A DNA stretch of 64,000 bases. Source: Erinaceus europaeus. Taxonomy: Eukaryota > Chordata > Mammalia > Eulipotyphla > Erinaceidae. The notes under the pieces are model-generated. The model did not search any database, was not told the origin of the DNA, and saw nothing but the letters and a program-made list of their open reading frames with translations. The DNA lies in assembly GCF_950295315.1 (NCBI RefSeq), contig NC_080176.1:36295263-36359262 (forward strand). The letters are read 5' to 3'. Shown in pieces: positions 35,862-49,325 of the stretch (the stretch's first letter is position 1; the number at the start of each line of letters is the position of its first letter). The position numbers and the translations under genes were made by a program.

Positions 35862-36420
35862 TACCTGATTGACAAGATTGTGGTGTAAGAGGGGTACAGT
35901 TCCATACAATTCCCACCACCAGAATTCCACATCCTCTCTCCTCCATTGGAAGTTTCCCTATTCTTTATCCCTCTGGGAATATGGACCTAAGATCTTTATG
36001 ATGTGCAAAAGGTGGGAGGTCTGGCTTTTGTAAATGTTTCTCCACTGGACATGACTGTTGACAGGTAGATCCATATCCTCAGCTTGTTTCTATTTTTTGG
36101 TAGGGCTCTGGGGGGGTGGGTAGAGTTCCAGGACACATTGATGAGGTCATCTGCCCAGGGAAGTCAGGTTGTCGTCATGATAGCATCTGCAACTTGGTGG
36201 CTGAAAAGCATTACGATATAAAGCTGAACAATTTGTTTAATAATCAGGAAACTAAAGGTAAAAGTAGAGCAGATCATATTTGGGGGTCATCGTGTTAGAA
36301 GAAGCTGGGGAGTCTATTTTAGGTATATTCCAAGAGGGCCCATGACTACTAATTTTTGACTGAGGGATTGACTTATTTCTATAACTCTCTGTGTATCTGT
36401 GTGTGACTTAAAGTCATAGC
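35862..36420 (-). mobile_element. Repeat F copy
   Basis: It has the CCACCACCAGAATTCCAC, CTCTGGGAATATGGACC, GACATGACTGTTGACAGG and TTCCAGGACACATTGATGAG landmarks in order. Confidence 0.7.
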
Positions 36421-36439
36421 TACAGCTATTTCATTTTAA

Positions 36440-37740
36440 GTCATAGCTACACCTGTTACTACTTCTGAATGTCTTCCTTTTTTTCCTCTTTTCTCTCTGG
36501 ATCCTAATGGAATTGGTTTTCAGAACAAATCATCTTTCCCTAATATTTCTCCCCCTGTGGGAGTATAAACCAGAATTTTTTTTTTAATCATCAGTTTTTA
36601 TTTTTATTTATTTATTTATTTATATTTTTTATTTTTATATTACAGAATTACATGTTGACAGGGGTTTGGATCCACACCATTCCCACTAGCAGAGTTCTGA
36701 ATCTTCACTCTCCCCACTGCAATCCACCACAGTTCTCCCAAGGTTGTAGTCATGGGCCAGCCATCTTCTCTACAACTATCTGTTCACATTTATACATAGT
36801 TGCCCCTTCTTTTTCTGATTCAATCCTGTCTTCCCTCTAAGCCACTCATGACATCATAACTACCTCCATATGTCTCTCTCCTTTTTCTTCTCACTCTCTC
36901 TGGGTGCTGATGGAGCTGGAGTGCAGAGTCCTCTTATCTTCATTCTATCACTTCTCCCCTGCTGGGAGTATGGATCAAGGTTGTTTATGGGAAGCAGAAG
37001 GTAAAGTTCTGGCTTTTGTAGCCGCTTCTCCACTGAGCATGGGTGTTGACAGGTCTATGCATATCGTCAGCCTGTTTCTGTCTTTCCCTAGTGGACCAGA
37101 GCTCTGGAGTTGTGAGGGTCCAGGACACATTGGTGAGGTCGTCTGCCCAGAGAAGTCAGGGTGGAGTCATGGTAGCATCTGCAGCCTGGTGTCTGGAAGG
37201 TGGCATGACCTAAGTTGAGACAAGATGGTTAGTGAACAGGAACCAGAAAGTAGGGTCAGAGCAGATGAGATTAGGGATTTTAGGGTAGGAGAACCACTTT
37301 AGGCATGTTCCTCAGAGCATACAACTATGGTAGTTTTGCTTGAGTTTGGTAGCTAGCCTGAGGTTGGGTGAGAATATTGTCTGAGAGAATGGTGTCAGAG
37401 TAGAGAAAAGGGCTAGAATGTTGGATTAGGGCAGGGAGTAGTTCCCATTCTTATATTTAAAAAAATTCTCTGGCTAGAATTAACTATTTACCACCATCCA
37501 CTTGCACCAGGGCCCATATGTAAATACATATTTATATTAAGTGCCAGAACCTGTGTAACCTCTAAGTCCCTATTGATCTGAGCTTAAAGCTCATGGCCAC
37601 ATCTGAGGAACATTGCAGGCTGCACTCATTTCAGGACCAGTCTTTTTCTAGTGGCAGGACAGGATACCCCATCCTCCCTTTGTAGACTAAGGCTATCCCT
37701 GCTGTCATTGCTTTATGGTAGAGCCAAGGTCCTGGGAGGG
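36440..37740 (-). mobile_element. Repeat F copies (fragment plus long copy)
   Basis: A short F fragment (36440-36575) abuts the longest copy, which begins with a TTTAT-rich run near 36590. The long copy continues to the CAGGCTGCACTCATTTCAGG block near 37620, also found in the 59.1 kb copy. Confidence 0.65.
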
Positions 37741-37754
37741 CCCTTAGTTTTTAT

Positions 37755-38072
37755 GTTTATTTATTTGCTTCCAGGGTTATTGTTGGGGCTCAGGGCTAGC
37801 ACTGCTCCTGGAGGCCCTTTTTCTTCTTCTCCTTCTCCTCCTTCTTCTTCTTCTCCTTCTTCATTTTTATTGGGTAGGAAAGAGAGAAAATGAGAGAAAA
37901 GTAGAAAATAGAGATAGAGAGGGGGAGAGAAAGATAGTCACCTGCAGACCTGCCTCACTGCTTGTGAAGTGTCCCCCCCCCGCCCCCTGCAGATGGGAGC
38001 CAGGGACACCAACTGGGATCCTTGCTCTTTGCACCCTGTGGGCTTTACCCACTGTGCTACCGCAGGCCCCCC
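37755..38072 (-). repeat. SINE A, long form
   Basis: CCAGGGTTATTGTTGGGGC module complement, a CTTCTTCTC-type tract (37820-37862) and a CCACTGTGCTACCGCAGGCC head. Confidence 0.8.
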
Positions 38073-38395
38073 CTTATTTCTCTCTCTATTGACCCCTCCC
38101 ACATCTCCCACTCCCCCAAACCCGCTATATCACTTTGATTTTCAAAGTCATGGGAAGATGGCCTGTCATATACATGATTTTTCCAGTTTTACATGAAATT
38201 ATATTTAAATGTCCATTTACTTTATAAGGACAAAAGGCTGCTTGGATAATTTTACTGCATCTGCAGTAAAATGCAACTTATGGGATAGGCATGTTGAACT
38301 TGCCTTAGATAGGTGACACTAATGATTAACATAATAGCTGACATACTTTGAATGACATTCAAAATACACCTCTCAAAATAATTTGACTATTGACA

Positions 38396-38710
38396 ATTTT
38401 TTTTTTTAATTTAAGAAAGGATTAGTGAACAAAAACATAAGGTAGGAGGGGTACAACTCCACACAATTCCCACCACCCAATCCCCATAACCCACCCCCTC
38501 CCATGGTAGCTTTCCCATTCTCTAGCCCTCTGGGAGCATGGACCCAGGGTCGTTGAGGGTTGCAGAAGGTAGAAGGTCTGGCTTCTGTAATTGCTTCCCC
38601 GCTGAACATGGGCGTTGACTGGTCGGTCCATACTCCCAGTCTGCCTCTCTCTTTCCCTAGTAAGGTGTGTCTCTGGGGAAGCTGAGCTCCAGGACACATT
38701 GGTGGGGTCT
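38396..38710 (-). mobile_element. Repeat F copy, 5' truncated with target duplication
   Basis: TTGACAATTTTTTT occurs at the left edge (about 38391) and again directly after the element (38710-38723). With the T-rich left end, this shows L1-type target-primed insertion of a 5'-truncated copy. Confidence 0.8.
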
Positions 38711-38726
38711 TGACAATTTTTTTAAA

Positions 38727-38926
38727 NNNNNNNNNNNNNNNNNNNNNNNNNNNNNNNNNNNNNNNNNNNNNNNNNNNNNNNNNNNNNNNNNNNNNNNNNN
38801 NNNNNNNNNNNNNNNNNNNNNNNNNNNNNNNNNNNNNNNNNNNNNNNNNNNNNNNNNNNNNNNNNNNNNNNNNNNNNNNNNNNNNNNNNNNNNNNNNNNN
38901 NNNNNNNNNNNNNNNNNNNNNNNNNN
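38727..38926. other. Assembly gap (200 N)
   Basis: There are exactly 200 undetermined bases between a repeat-F copy and an L1 ORF2 fragment. The round number suggests an estimated or default gap size. Confidence 0.99.
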
Positions 38927-39867
38927 ACTATTTTTCATAGCTGAGTAGTATTCCATTGTGTATATATACCACAACTTGCTCAGCCACTCATCTGTTGTTG
39001 GACTCATGGTTGCTTGCAGGTTTTGGTTATTACAAATTTTGCTGCTGTGGACATGGGTATATGCAAATCTTTTTGGATAGGTGTGTTGGGTTCCTTAGGA
39101 TATATCCCCAGGAGAGGAATTACAGGGTTGTAGGGTAGGTCCATTTTTAGCCTTTTGAGGGTTCTCCAGATAGCTCTCTACAAATGTTGGACCAGTTGAC
39201 ACTCCCACCAGCAGTGAAGGAGGGTTCCTTTGTCCCCACAACCTCACCAGCATTTGTTCCCGCTACTTTTTCTAATATATGCTATTCTCACAGGAGTGAA
39301 GTGGTATCTCACTGTTGTCTTTATTTCCATTTCTCTGACAATCAATGACTTGAAGCATTTTTTCATATGTTTCTCAACTTTTCAGATCACTTCTGTGGTG
39401 AATATTCTGTCCATGTCCTCTCCCTATTTTTGGATGGGGTCATTTGTTTTCTTATTGTTGAGTTTGGCAAGCTCTTTATAAATCTTGTCTGATATATAGC
39501 ATGTAAAGATCTTCTCCCATTCCGAGGGGGTTATTTTTGTTTGCATGGTGGTTTCTTTTGCTGTGCAAAAGCTTTTAAATTTGATGTAGTCCTGTTGGTT
39601 TGTTTTTGTTTTAGTCTTTTTCGTAATTGGATTTGTGTTATTGAAGATGCCTTTAAAATTTAGACAAAAGATTTCTGCTAGTATTTTCCTCTAAGTATAT
39701 GGTAGTTTCTGGTCTAACATCTAAGTCCTTGATGCACTTGGAATTTACTTTCATGTTTGGTGAAGTATAGTGGTACAGTTTCATTCTTCTGCATGTTTCA
39801 ACCAATTTTTTCTAACACCATTTGTTGAAGAGACTTACCTTTCTCCTTTTAATAGTCTGGGCACTTT
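38927..39867 (-). mobile_element. L1 ORF2 fragment, older copy
   Basis: It covers the same ORF2 C-terminal region as the copy that follows, with several stops and indels. Its 3' end is lost in the N gap and its upstream side is cut by the younger L1 at about 39868. Confidence 0.85.
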
Positions 39868-41547
39868 TTTTTTTAATAATTTATTTCTTTATTGGGGAAT
39901 TAATGTTTTATATTCAACAGTAAATACAATAGTTTGTACATGCATAACATTCCCAGATTCCCATTTAACAATACAACCCCCACTATGTCATTCATCATCT
40001 TTCATGGACCTGTATTCTCCCCACCCACCCACCCACCCCAGAGTCTTTTACTTTGGTGTAATACTCCAATTCCATTTCAGGTTCTACTTGTGTTTTCTTT
40101 TCTGATCTTGTTTTTCAACTTCTGCCAGAGAGTGAGATCATCCCATATTCATCCTTCTGTTTCTGACTTATTTCACTCAACATGATTTTTTCAAGGTCCA
40201 TCCAAGATCGGCTGAAAACGGTGAAGTCACCATTTTTTACAGCTGAGTAGTATTCCATTGTGTATATATACCACAACTTGCTCAGCCACTCATCTGTTGT
40301 TGGACACCTGGGTTGCTTCCAGGTTTTGGCTATTACAAATTGTGCTGCCAAGAACATATGTGTACACAGATGTTTTTGGATGGATGTGTTGGGTTCCTTA
40401 GGATATATCCCCAGGAGAGGAATTGCAGGGTCATAGGGTAGGTCCATTTCTAGCCTTCTGAGAGTTCTCCAGACTGTTCTCCACAGAGGTTGGACCAATT
40501 TGCATTCCCACCAGCAGTGTAGGAGGGTTCCTTTGACCCCACACCCTCTCCAGCATTTGCTGCTGTTACCTTTTCTGATGTATGACATTCTCACAGGAGT
40601 GCAGTGATATCTCATTGTTGTCTTGATTTGCATTTCTCTGACAATTAGAGACTTGGAGCATTTTTTATGTGTTTCTCAGCCTTTTGGATCTCTTCTGTGG
40701 TGAATATTCTGTCCAAGTCCTCCCCCCATTTTTGGATGGGATTATTTGTTGTCTTGTTGTTGAGTCTGGCAAGCTCTTTATATATGTTGGTTATTAAATT
40801 CTTATCTGATGTATGGCATGTAAAGATCTTCTCCCATTCTGTGAGGGGTCTCTTGATTTGGGTAGTGGTTTCTTTTGCTGTGAAGAAACTTTTTAATTTG
40901 ATGTAGTCCCATAGGTTTATACTTGCATTAGTCTTCTTTGTAATTGGATTCGTTTCATTGAAAATGTCTTTAAAATTTATTCGGAAAAAAGTTCTGCCAA
41001 TATTTTCCTCTAAGTATCTGATAGTTTGTGGTCTAACATCCAAGTCCTTGATCCACTTGGAATTTACTTTTGTATTTGGTGAAATACAGTGATTCAGTTT
41101 CATTCTTCTGCATGTTTCAACCCATTGTTTCCAACACCATTTGTTGAAGAGACTCTGTTTTCCCCATGTAATAGTCTGGGCCCCTTTGTCAAAGATTAGA
41201 TGTCCATACGTGTGGGGCCTCATTTCTGGGCTCTCAATTCTATTCCACTGGTCACTATGTCTGTTCATGTTCCAGTACCAAGCAGTTTTTATTACAATGG
41301 CCCTATAATACAATTTGAGATCTGAGAGTATTATGCTTCCAATTCTGTTCTTTCTTTTCAAGATTGTTTTGGCAATTCTAGGTCTTTTTTGGTTCCAGAT
41401 AAACATTTGTAGTATTTATTCTATTCTCCTAAAAAATGTAGTTGGGGTCTTGATGGGGATAGCATTAAATTTATATATGGCTTGGGGTAGTATATTCATT
41501 TTAATGATGTTAATTCTCCCAACCCATGAACATGGAATATCTTTCTA
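39868..41547 (-). mobile_element. L1 insertion with ORF2 C-terminal half
   Basis: It begins with the poly(A) tail complement (T run) and 3' UTR. Long open minus-strand stretches follow: 40633-40115 with [19 protein letters not shown] and [19 protein letters not shown], and 41406-40645 with [15 protein letters not shown] and a WDYIKLKSF segment. These are the ORF2p C-terminal domains after the RT core. It is 5' truncated, near 41547, within ORF2. Two long open stretches suggest a fairly young copy. Confidence 0.9.
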
Positions 41548-42085
41548 TGTAAAACAGACTGGAGGTGGAGCCTCAACCAGCAAACTACAAGACTACTACC
41601 AGCAGCTTGGGAGGAGATAGGGGCTTTAACCCCAGGAATGGCTCCTTAGGCTCCTCTCTGTACAGGAGCCACATCTGTTTGCACTCACCAGTGATTTGGT
41701 GGGTTCCTAAAGTAGTTCTCTGTAAAATAGAATTTTTAAACCACCTCTTATTGAAGAAGAATGTTACAAGAGTAGAGATAACTATTTTTTACACTAGCAG
41801 ATGTAGACAAAATAACAAAACCAGCTAGTGTACATTTGTAGCAGTTTTGACAAAGTTACCTCAAGGCAACAGTCCCACTCCACTTTGTTTTAGCATTGTA
41901 CAATGAGTGCCTGGTGCTTAAGTAATACAAATTCATTACAATACTACAGGGCAATGTCTAGTATAATTTGAGTATTACTAATAAAATTCAAACCTTACCT
42001 TTTAAGTTGTCTGGCATAAGAAATTAATGATTTATAAATAGTAAGACCATACTTAAGAAATTTGGCTAATAGTAACTTATATTAA

Positions 42086-42202
<117 letters not shown>

Positions 42203-43644
42203 TGAGTCTGGTTCTTGGGTCTTCAGTAGGAGGTGATTTTTCTCCTCTTATTGGAGGAATTATTAATTTTAATTTGTAGTTCTAGGATTGAAAGTAATTT
42301 TTCTTTTCAGGCTACCAACTTTGAATAAATACTTCATGCAGTTATGGTTTATTTTTCATTCATTTTAATGACCACATCAGTTTAGCCTTTAGATGGTATT
42401 TCCTCACGTAGTATTGGATATACGACTACCTTAAAATAACAGTGTTCTAGTTATTTTGACCAGTTCATATAACTTTTACTTCTGAATAGATGGAAACTAC
42501 TTCATAGTTCTATTCCTGTCATCATGTCTTATTTCTGCCACTCTTTTTTCTCTGCTTATTTCTTACTTCCAGGCAATTTAGGTTCTTCTTTCTGAATATT
42601 CCCAAGAGAGTGCCTATGAACTTATTTCCATGAATAGATTACTTTCTTCCTTCTCCTATAAGGAAATATCCTAGATTGGAAAAAGCTTCCAGAGTTTTCC
42701 ATAGGCCTTTCTCCTAATTGTGAGTGATATTTAGGAGCTTGAACAGCCTATCACAAACAAGGTCTCTTTATTGTTAATTTTTGCCTTTATTACGATTATT
42801 GTGCCTGTCAACAGAAGGCCTAGTAGTTTGAATTTGTCACTGTGCCTTGAGTGGCAGAGTGATCTGATAATCTGTACGCAAACTTGGGTTTTTGAGTACT
42901 CTTCTTAAACTATTATCTCCGTATATGCACATTTATTGAGCCAGACAGCCTACCATGGAATCATTCTGTGTGCCTTGAAATCACAGATATGAATTTGAAT
43001 TTCAGCTAAATGCTGTGTCCTTTATTCAGATTCAGCAATTAGACTTTGAGTTCTTACAGTGTTTTAGATGTTGCTCTAAGGGCTAAGAAAAATAATGCCC
43101 CTGGGATGACATGGAGCTCATATTTAATTACTAATGGTTGAGAGTGAGCCATACATACGAGAGGTGTTCAGATTATAAATGCTTTGAAGAAAATAAGATT
43201 GACTAAAGACATTGGGAAATGAAGAGACACTAATGATTATCAAAGATGGTCATTCTAGGAGGATACCACAAGAATTGAGACACAGATGATATAAGAACAG
43301 CCACATGCAAGCCTAATACTTTAATAAGAGTAGAAGGTCCAGTGTGGTTCTAAATAATGAGTAAAGGGACGAACGACAGGAGACAAGACTAGAAAGGTGT
43401 AAAGTGTGTAGATTGTGTGTAGTGTCATCCCATCCTGTAGGCACTCACTTACACTAGAGTTCTTCTGGTATTTCTCCAATCTAAGTTAAAGTAGCAGGGT
43501 CAACCACTGTGGCTTATATGATTACAATAACCAGCAGGAACTTAGAAGAGAAACTCTTTGTTAGTGAATTTAAAATATAAAAACAGCAAAAGAAACACAG
43601 AAACAGAAGGGCAGAGTCATTCAAAAGGTCACCCTGGACTTTCT

Positions 43645-43920
43645 TTTTTAAAAAAATATTTATTCCTATTTGTTGCCCTTGTTGTTTTATTGTTGTAGTT
43701 ATTATTGTTGTCATTGCTGTTGGATAGGACAGAGAGAAATGGAGAGAGGAGGGGAAGATAGAGAAAGGGAGAGAAAGATAGACACCTGTAGACCTGTTTC
43801 ACTGCTTGTGAAGTGACTCCCCTGCAGGTGGGGAGCCAGGGCTCAAACCGGGATCCTTACATCAGTCCCTGAGCTTTGCGCCACCTGCGCTTAACCTGCT
43901 GCGCTACAGCCCAACTCCCA
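43645..43920 (-). repeat. SINE A
   Basis: ATTTGTTGCCCTTGTTG tail complement and CTGCGCTACAGCCCAACTCC head. Confidence 0.9.
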
Positions 43921-43949
43921 ACCCTGGACTTCTGAAAGGGAAACTTGTA

Positions 43950-44085
43950 GTGTCAGTGGGTGAAGCAGGTATGCAGGAGTCTTTCTCTCTCCTTCTCTAT
44001 CTCCTCCATCTCTCTCAGTTTCTCTCTGTCCTATCCAATAAAATGGAAAAATTGGCCACCAGGCCATTTGCCCTAGAGGCATATA
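43950..44085 (+). repeat. SINE A/B 3' half with module remnant
   Basis: GGGTGAAGCAGGTATGCAGG onward, CT-rich tail, then GGCCACCAGGCCATTTGCCC. The tRNA-like head is missing. Confidence 0.6.
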
Positions 44086-44284
44086 TATACTGTCTCGGGG
44101 TTGAGTACTTTGACAGACCTACTAAAACATAGAGAACATTAAGGACCCAATGACAATAAAAGATTAAGAAGAAAGGCATTTTTAGAGTAGGAGAAAATCC
44201 AGCAATGAAGCATGTAAATAACAATATCCTGTTTATAGGACTATTTTGAAAATTAAGTGCAAGTAGAAGTACATAATTAATTTT

Positions 44285-45628
44285 TTTAATATATATTTTT
44301 TCTTTATGGGGGAATTGATGGTTTACAGTCAACAGTAAAATACAATAGTTTGTGCATGTATAACATTTCTCATTTTTCCACATAGCAGCTCAACCCCCAC
44401 TAGGTGGCCCTCTGCCATCATATTCCAGGGCCTGAACCCTCCCCCCAGCCCTAGAGTCTTTTTTTACTTTGGTGCAATACACCCACTCCAGTCCAAGTTC
44501 TGCTTAGTGTTTTACCTACTGTTCTTGTTTTTCAACTTCTATCTTATGAGTGAGATCATCCTATATTCATCCTTCTCTTTCTGCCTTATTTCACTTAACA
44601 TGATTCCTTCAAGCTCCATCCAAGATGAGGTGAAGAAGGTGAATTCACCATTTTTAATAGCTGAGTAGTGTTCCTTTACGTATATATACCACAGCTTTTT
44701 CAGCCAGCCATCTGTTGTTGGACACCTGGGTTGCTTCCAGGTTTTGGCTATTACAAATAGTACTGCTATGAACATAGGTATACACAGATCTTTTTGGATG
44801 GGTATGCTTGTTTCTTTAAGATATAGCCCCAGGAGAGGAATTGCAGGGCCATTGGGTAGGTCCATTTCTAGCCCTCTTGAGAGTTCTCCAGACTGTTCTC
44901 CATAGGTGTTGGACCAATTTACATACCCACCAGCAGTGACGGAGGGTCCCTTTGACCCCACAACTTCTCCTGCTACCTTTTCTGATGTGTGACATTCTCA
45001 CAGGAGTGAAGTGGTATCTCATTGTTGTCTTTATTTACATTTCTCTGACAATCAATGAATTGGAGCATTTTTTCATATGTTTGTTGGCCTCTTGGGAGCT
45101 CTTCTTTTGTGAATATTCTGTTCATATCCTCTTCCCATTTTTAGATGGGGTCATTTGTTTTCTTGTTGCTGAGATTGGTGAGCTCTTTATATATTTTGCT
45201 TATTAAACTCTTGTCTGATATACGGCATGTAAAGATCTCCCATTCTGTGAGGGGTCTCTTTATTTGGGTGGTGGTTTCTTTTGCTGTGCAGAAGCTTTTT
45301 AATTTGATGTAGTCCCATAGGTTTATTTATTCTTGCCTTAGTCTTCTTTGTAATTGGATTCATTTCATTGAAGATATCTTTAAAATTTAGATGGAAAAGA
45401 ATTCTGCCATTATTTTCTTCTTAAGTATTTGATAGTTTCTGGTCTAACATCCAAGTCCCTTATCTACTTGGAATGTACTTTTGTGTTTGGTGAAATATAG
45501 TGGTTCAGTTTTATTCTTCTGCATGTTTCAACTCAGTTTTTCCAACACCATTTGTTGAAGAGACTCTCCTTTCCCCATTTAACAGTCTGGGCACCTTTGT
45601 CAAAGATTAGATTTCCATAGGTGTGGGG
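44285..45628 (-). mobile_element. L1 insertion, 5' truncated
   Basis: It has the 3' UTR, then ORF2 C-terminal sequence broken by frameshifts; 44961-44539 is open with [27 protein letters not shown] occurs at both edges (near 44273 and 45630), a possible short target duplication. Confidence 0.88.
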
Positions 45629-46317
45629 GCATAATTAGAAATTTTTAAAGATTGACAGTAGTATAATATCCCTCCTAAGTGGTGAATATGATTCTGGTTT
45701 GTAACACTCTGTGAAGGAGTGACTTAATGCCATCATAGTCCCAGGACCACTAGTAACCATATTCCAGGATAAAGTTAGCATATATTATAATTATTAATGA
45801 AATACACATATTCATGAAACTTCAAAAACAATTGTTAATCTTGGTACAACAAAGGAGCATATGACATGATTCTTGGGCTAATAGTGTCAGTTTTCTTCCA
45901 CAGATCTATTATTATTGAGATATTAAGCTAAACATATTCTGTTGGTGGAATACAGCAAACCCACTACAGCAGCTCAGTGTAACTATTCTCTTGATCCAAA
46001 AACCTGATATCTCCAATGCCAAGAGCCCCTTATATAAGTTAATGTTAATACATTTCTATGTTCACATCGTAGACATAACAATTCTTTACCTCAAACCCAA
46101 ATTATTTTCTCACATAGGGGAAATTTTATGTTCCAGCAACTAAACACAGTCTGTTCTGTTTTCTACTATTTACCACAACTAGATCAAATCTCTCTCAAGC
46201 TGAGCTGTCAAGAAGTTAAGTAAACCATTTCTATCACCCATTTCCAGTCCAGCATCAAAAGAAGAAACCACATAGTGGAGGATGTGGAAGGAAGGGTGGA
46301 AAATGTGTCTTTTGGGG

Positions 46318-46668
46318 GGGCTTGGTGGTAGCACAGCAGGTTAAGCACACATGGTGCAAAGCTCAAGGACCACATAAGGATCCTGCTTTGAGCCCCTGGC
46401 TCTCCACCTACAGGGTCGTCACTTCACAAGCAGTGAGGCAGGTCTGCAGGTATCTATCTTTCTCTCCCCTCTCTGCCTTCTCCTCCTTTCTCCATTTCTC
46501 TCTGTCTTATCCAACAACAATGACAGCAATAATAAACAATATTAATAACAACAGTGATAAACACCAAGGGCAGCAAAAGGGAAAAAATAGTCTCCAGGAG
46601 CAGTGGATTCAGAGCGCAGGCACCGAGCCCCAGCAATAACCCTAGAGGCAAAATAATAATAATAATAA
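46318..46668 (+). repeat. SINE A, long form
   Basis: GGCTTGGTGGTAGCACAGC head, and 3' module from TCTCCAGGAGCAGTGGATTC to CAATAACCCTAGAGGC, then an AAT tail. Confidence 0.9.
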
Positions 46669-46889
46669 AATAACAAAAGAAAATATATTAAAAAGACAAT
46701 ACGTCTTTTTTCGCTTTTAAATTTCCAGTGACTGAGGTACTTTTTTTCTTACTTTACCATATTTTTCCCTCTCATTTTTAGCATCCCATCATCCTACATG
46801 GCGAATTTGCATCTTTCCTATGATAGTAGTAATGACCAAAGATAAGAAAGCCTATATGTTCAGTAATTCCTATGTAAAGTCTCAAAGTT

Positions 46890-47180
46890 GAGAGAGTCGA
46901 GCAGTAGTGCAATGGGTTAAGTGCAGGTGGTGCAAAGCTCAAGGACCAGCATAAGGATCCCAGTTCGAGCCTCCGGCTCCCCACTAGCAGGGGAGTTGCT
47001 TCACAGGTAGTGAAGCAGGTCTGCAGGTGTCTGTCTTTCTCTCCCCCTCTCTGTCTTCCCCTCCTCTCTCCATTTCTCTCTGTCCTATCCAACAATGACG
47101 ACATCAGTAACAACAGCAATAATGACAGTAAACAACAAGGGCAACAAAAGGGAATAAATATTTAAAAATAAATAAATAAA
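46890..47180 (+). repeat. SINE A
   Basis: GAGAGTCGAGCAGTAGTGC head, GGTCTGCAGGTGTCTGTC and an AACAACAAGGGCAACAAAAG tail. Confidence 0.9.
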
Positions 47181-47244
47181 GTTTCAAAGTTGACATTAGT
47201 AACAAATTTTAGTTAGAGTTCTTGAGAAGAAAACATCAAGGGAT

Positions 47245-47460
47245 CATGCAGTTCAGCACTTAGTTGAGCCCACAGGTTACCATGATCAAGGACCTGGATT
47301 CAAACTTCCAGACCCTGCCTGCCAGGGCAAGCTTCACAGGTGGTGAAGCAGTGCTGCAAGTCTTAGCTCTGTATCTCTCCCTCCCTACCTCCCCTTCCAC
47401 TTTCAGTGTCTCTGCCATATCAAAAATAAGAAAGAAAGAAAAAGAAAAACAGAAACAAAG
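47245..47460 (+). repeat. SINE B
   Basis: CAGTTCAGCACTTAGTTGAG head, GCTTCACAGGTGGTGAAGC body and a GAAAGAAAG tail. Confidence 0.75.
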
Positions 47461-47769
47461 CAAAATCAAGACATGAGGCATTTCAAGAGATTTGGTAAGG
47501 GAAACAAGGTAAATGAGGAGGGAGCTAGAGGTATGTGAGGAGTCTGTAACTTACCCATATTATTGTGAATATGCGAGGGGAAAGAAGAGTTAGACTGCAC
47601 AAAAGATTCTAGACGCTTTGGCAAAGCTAATGAGGATTAGGGAAAATATCAGTGTGTGAGTTTCCCCACATTTCCCATTGAGGGTTTTTTCTAAATTTCC
47701 TTCCTTTATTCATTTAATACTTGTAATAATTAAAATCATCTCTTCAGTGTGCAGTTTTTTACTTTTAAA

Positions 47770-47900
47770 TCTTTTTTACTTGGGTTGTTAGAGAATTTCA
47801 TATAAGAGAAAGGTCAGAACACCACTCTCATGCGTGTGGCTGGCACTAAGAATTGAACCAGACATGTCAGGCATACTAGTCCTTACACTGCCAGCTACGA
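47770..47900 (-). repeat. SINE E-like, diverged
   Basis: AGAACACCACTCTCATGCG and GAATTGAACCAGACATG. Confidence 0.5.
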
Positions 47901-47944
47901 TTTTTCCTCAGCCACAATTCTGCAGTTTTGAAAAACTCAGTTTA

Positions 47945-48255
47945 GGGGTTCCAGTAAGTGACTGACCCTATAGATCACAGTAAGAATGAAGACCCAGCTT
48001 CAGGCCCTGGGCCAGCACTTAAGAAAAACTGCATGGGGGGGGAGCTTTATGTACAGTGGGACATGCAGAGCCTCTCTGTCTCTCTTTTTCTCTCTCTCTC
48101 TCTCCCCCTCTCTCCTCCTCTCTGCCTCCACCCACCTCTGTCTTTCTTTTACCCTTTATCTAGAGAAACATAAATTTGAAAAAAGGGGTGTGTGTGTGCA
48201 AAATATATATGGCACAGACACTGGACCTCAGTGAAAACCCTAGTGGCTGAAAGAA
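47945..48255 (+). repeat. SINE, diverged, with (CT)n and 3' module end
   Basis: GGGGTTCCAGTAAGTGACTG head, CT tract at 48073-48120, and GAAAACCCTAGTGGCTGAA at the end. Confidence 0.5.
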
Positions 48256-48584
48256 AAACTAGGTTCTTTTATACTTATTATATCAATGGTCTTTGATTTG
48301 TGTGAGTGTCATACTTTTTTGTTCTTACTTATCTTAAATGTGCTATTGTCTTTCTGTTTACCTTGATATTTTTAGGTAGATGAGGCATCAATTCATTAGT
48401 TTGATGGTGAGAGTCATAGTGTGGGGAAGGAGTGTGCCTCATTTATTTCTTGGTACACCTGCTTTTTCTTCCTTTCTGCACATGCAAATCTGAAATTTCC
48501 TTCTAGGCATACTTTAAGATTTATCCCTTATCTCTTGAAGCCTTACTTGATTAAGCAAAGGATGATGTAGACGTAGTCTTTATT

Positions 48585-48752
48585 TATTTTTTTTTTTTTA
48601 AGATTTATTTATTTATTTATTTATGAGAATGATAGGAGGAGAGAGAGAAAGAGCCAGACATCACTCTGGTACATGTGCTGCCGGGAATTGAACTCAGGAC
48701 CTCATGCTTGAGAGTCTAGTTCTTTTAGCCACTGCTCCACCTCCCGGACCAC
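48585..48752 (-). repeat. SINE E
   Basis: It is a well-kept copy: AGCCAGACATCACTCTGGTA, GAATTGAACTCAGGACCTC and CCACCTCCCGGACC. Confidence 0.88.
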
Positions 48753-49074
48753 TAGTCTTTATTTTTTAAGATAGAAACATATATAGCAAAGGCTCATTTT
48801 GTATCTAGGTATCTAGCACTTAATATGCTTTATAGTTGAGGATAAATCCATATTATATGTGACAGAATTTAGCTAACAAAAGCAAAGAATGCTTCCCCAG
48901 AATTACATAACTAATGGATAGATTAAACATGACTTTCCTAACCCTGCTCCTTTCTTTTCAACTATTTCATGATAAGGCATCAGCCTTATCAGTGTTTTGT
49001 CTTAATTTTATAAACATTTGTGTAAATGGGTTACGCCTTAACTGATCATCTCAAAATGTTGTGCTTGAACTACA

Positions 49075-49325
49075 GTAACTTTATTTCTTTATTGGGGGAT
49101 TAATGTTTTATAGTCAACAGTAAATACAACAGTTTGTACATGCTAATAGTTTGTACAGTAAATACAGTAGTTTATTCGTGACAGTAAATAGAATAGTTGT
49201 AACATTTCTCAGTTTTCCATATAACAACACAACCCCCACTAGTTCCTCCTCTGCCATCATGTTCCAGGATCTGACTCCCCATCCCAGAGTCTTTTACTTT
49301 GGTGCAATATACCAATTCCATAAAG
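49075..49325 (-). mobile_element. L1 3'-UTR fragment
   Basis: It reads TTTATTGGGGGATTAATG, then CAACAGTAAATAC, with an internal reiteration of the AGTAAATAC block, then CCCCCACTAGTTCCTCC. Confidence 0.8.

Noticed and set aside
40115..41406. Long minus-strand open frames (172 and 253 codons)
   Set aside because: They are the ORF2 C-terminal half of a 5'-truncated L1, not a host gene.
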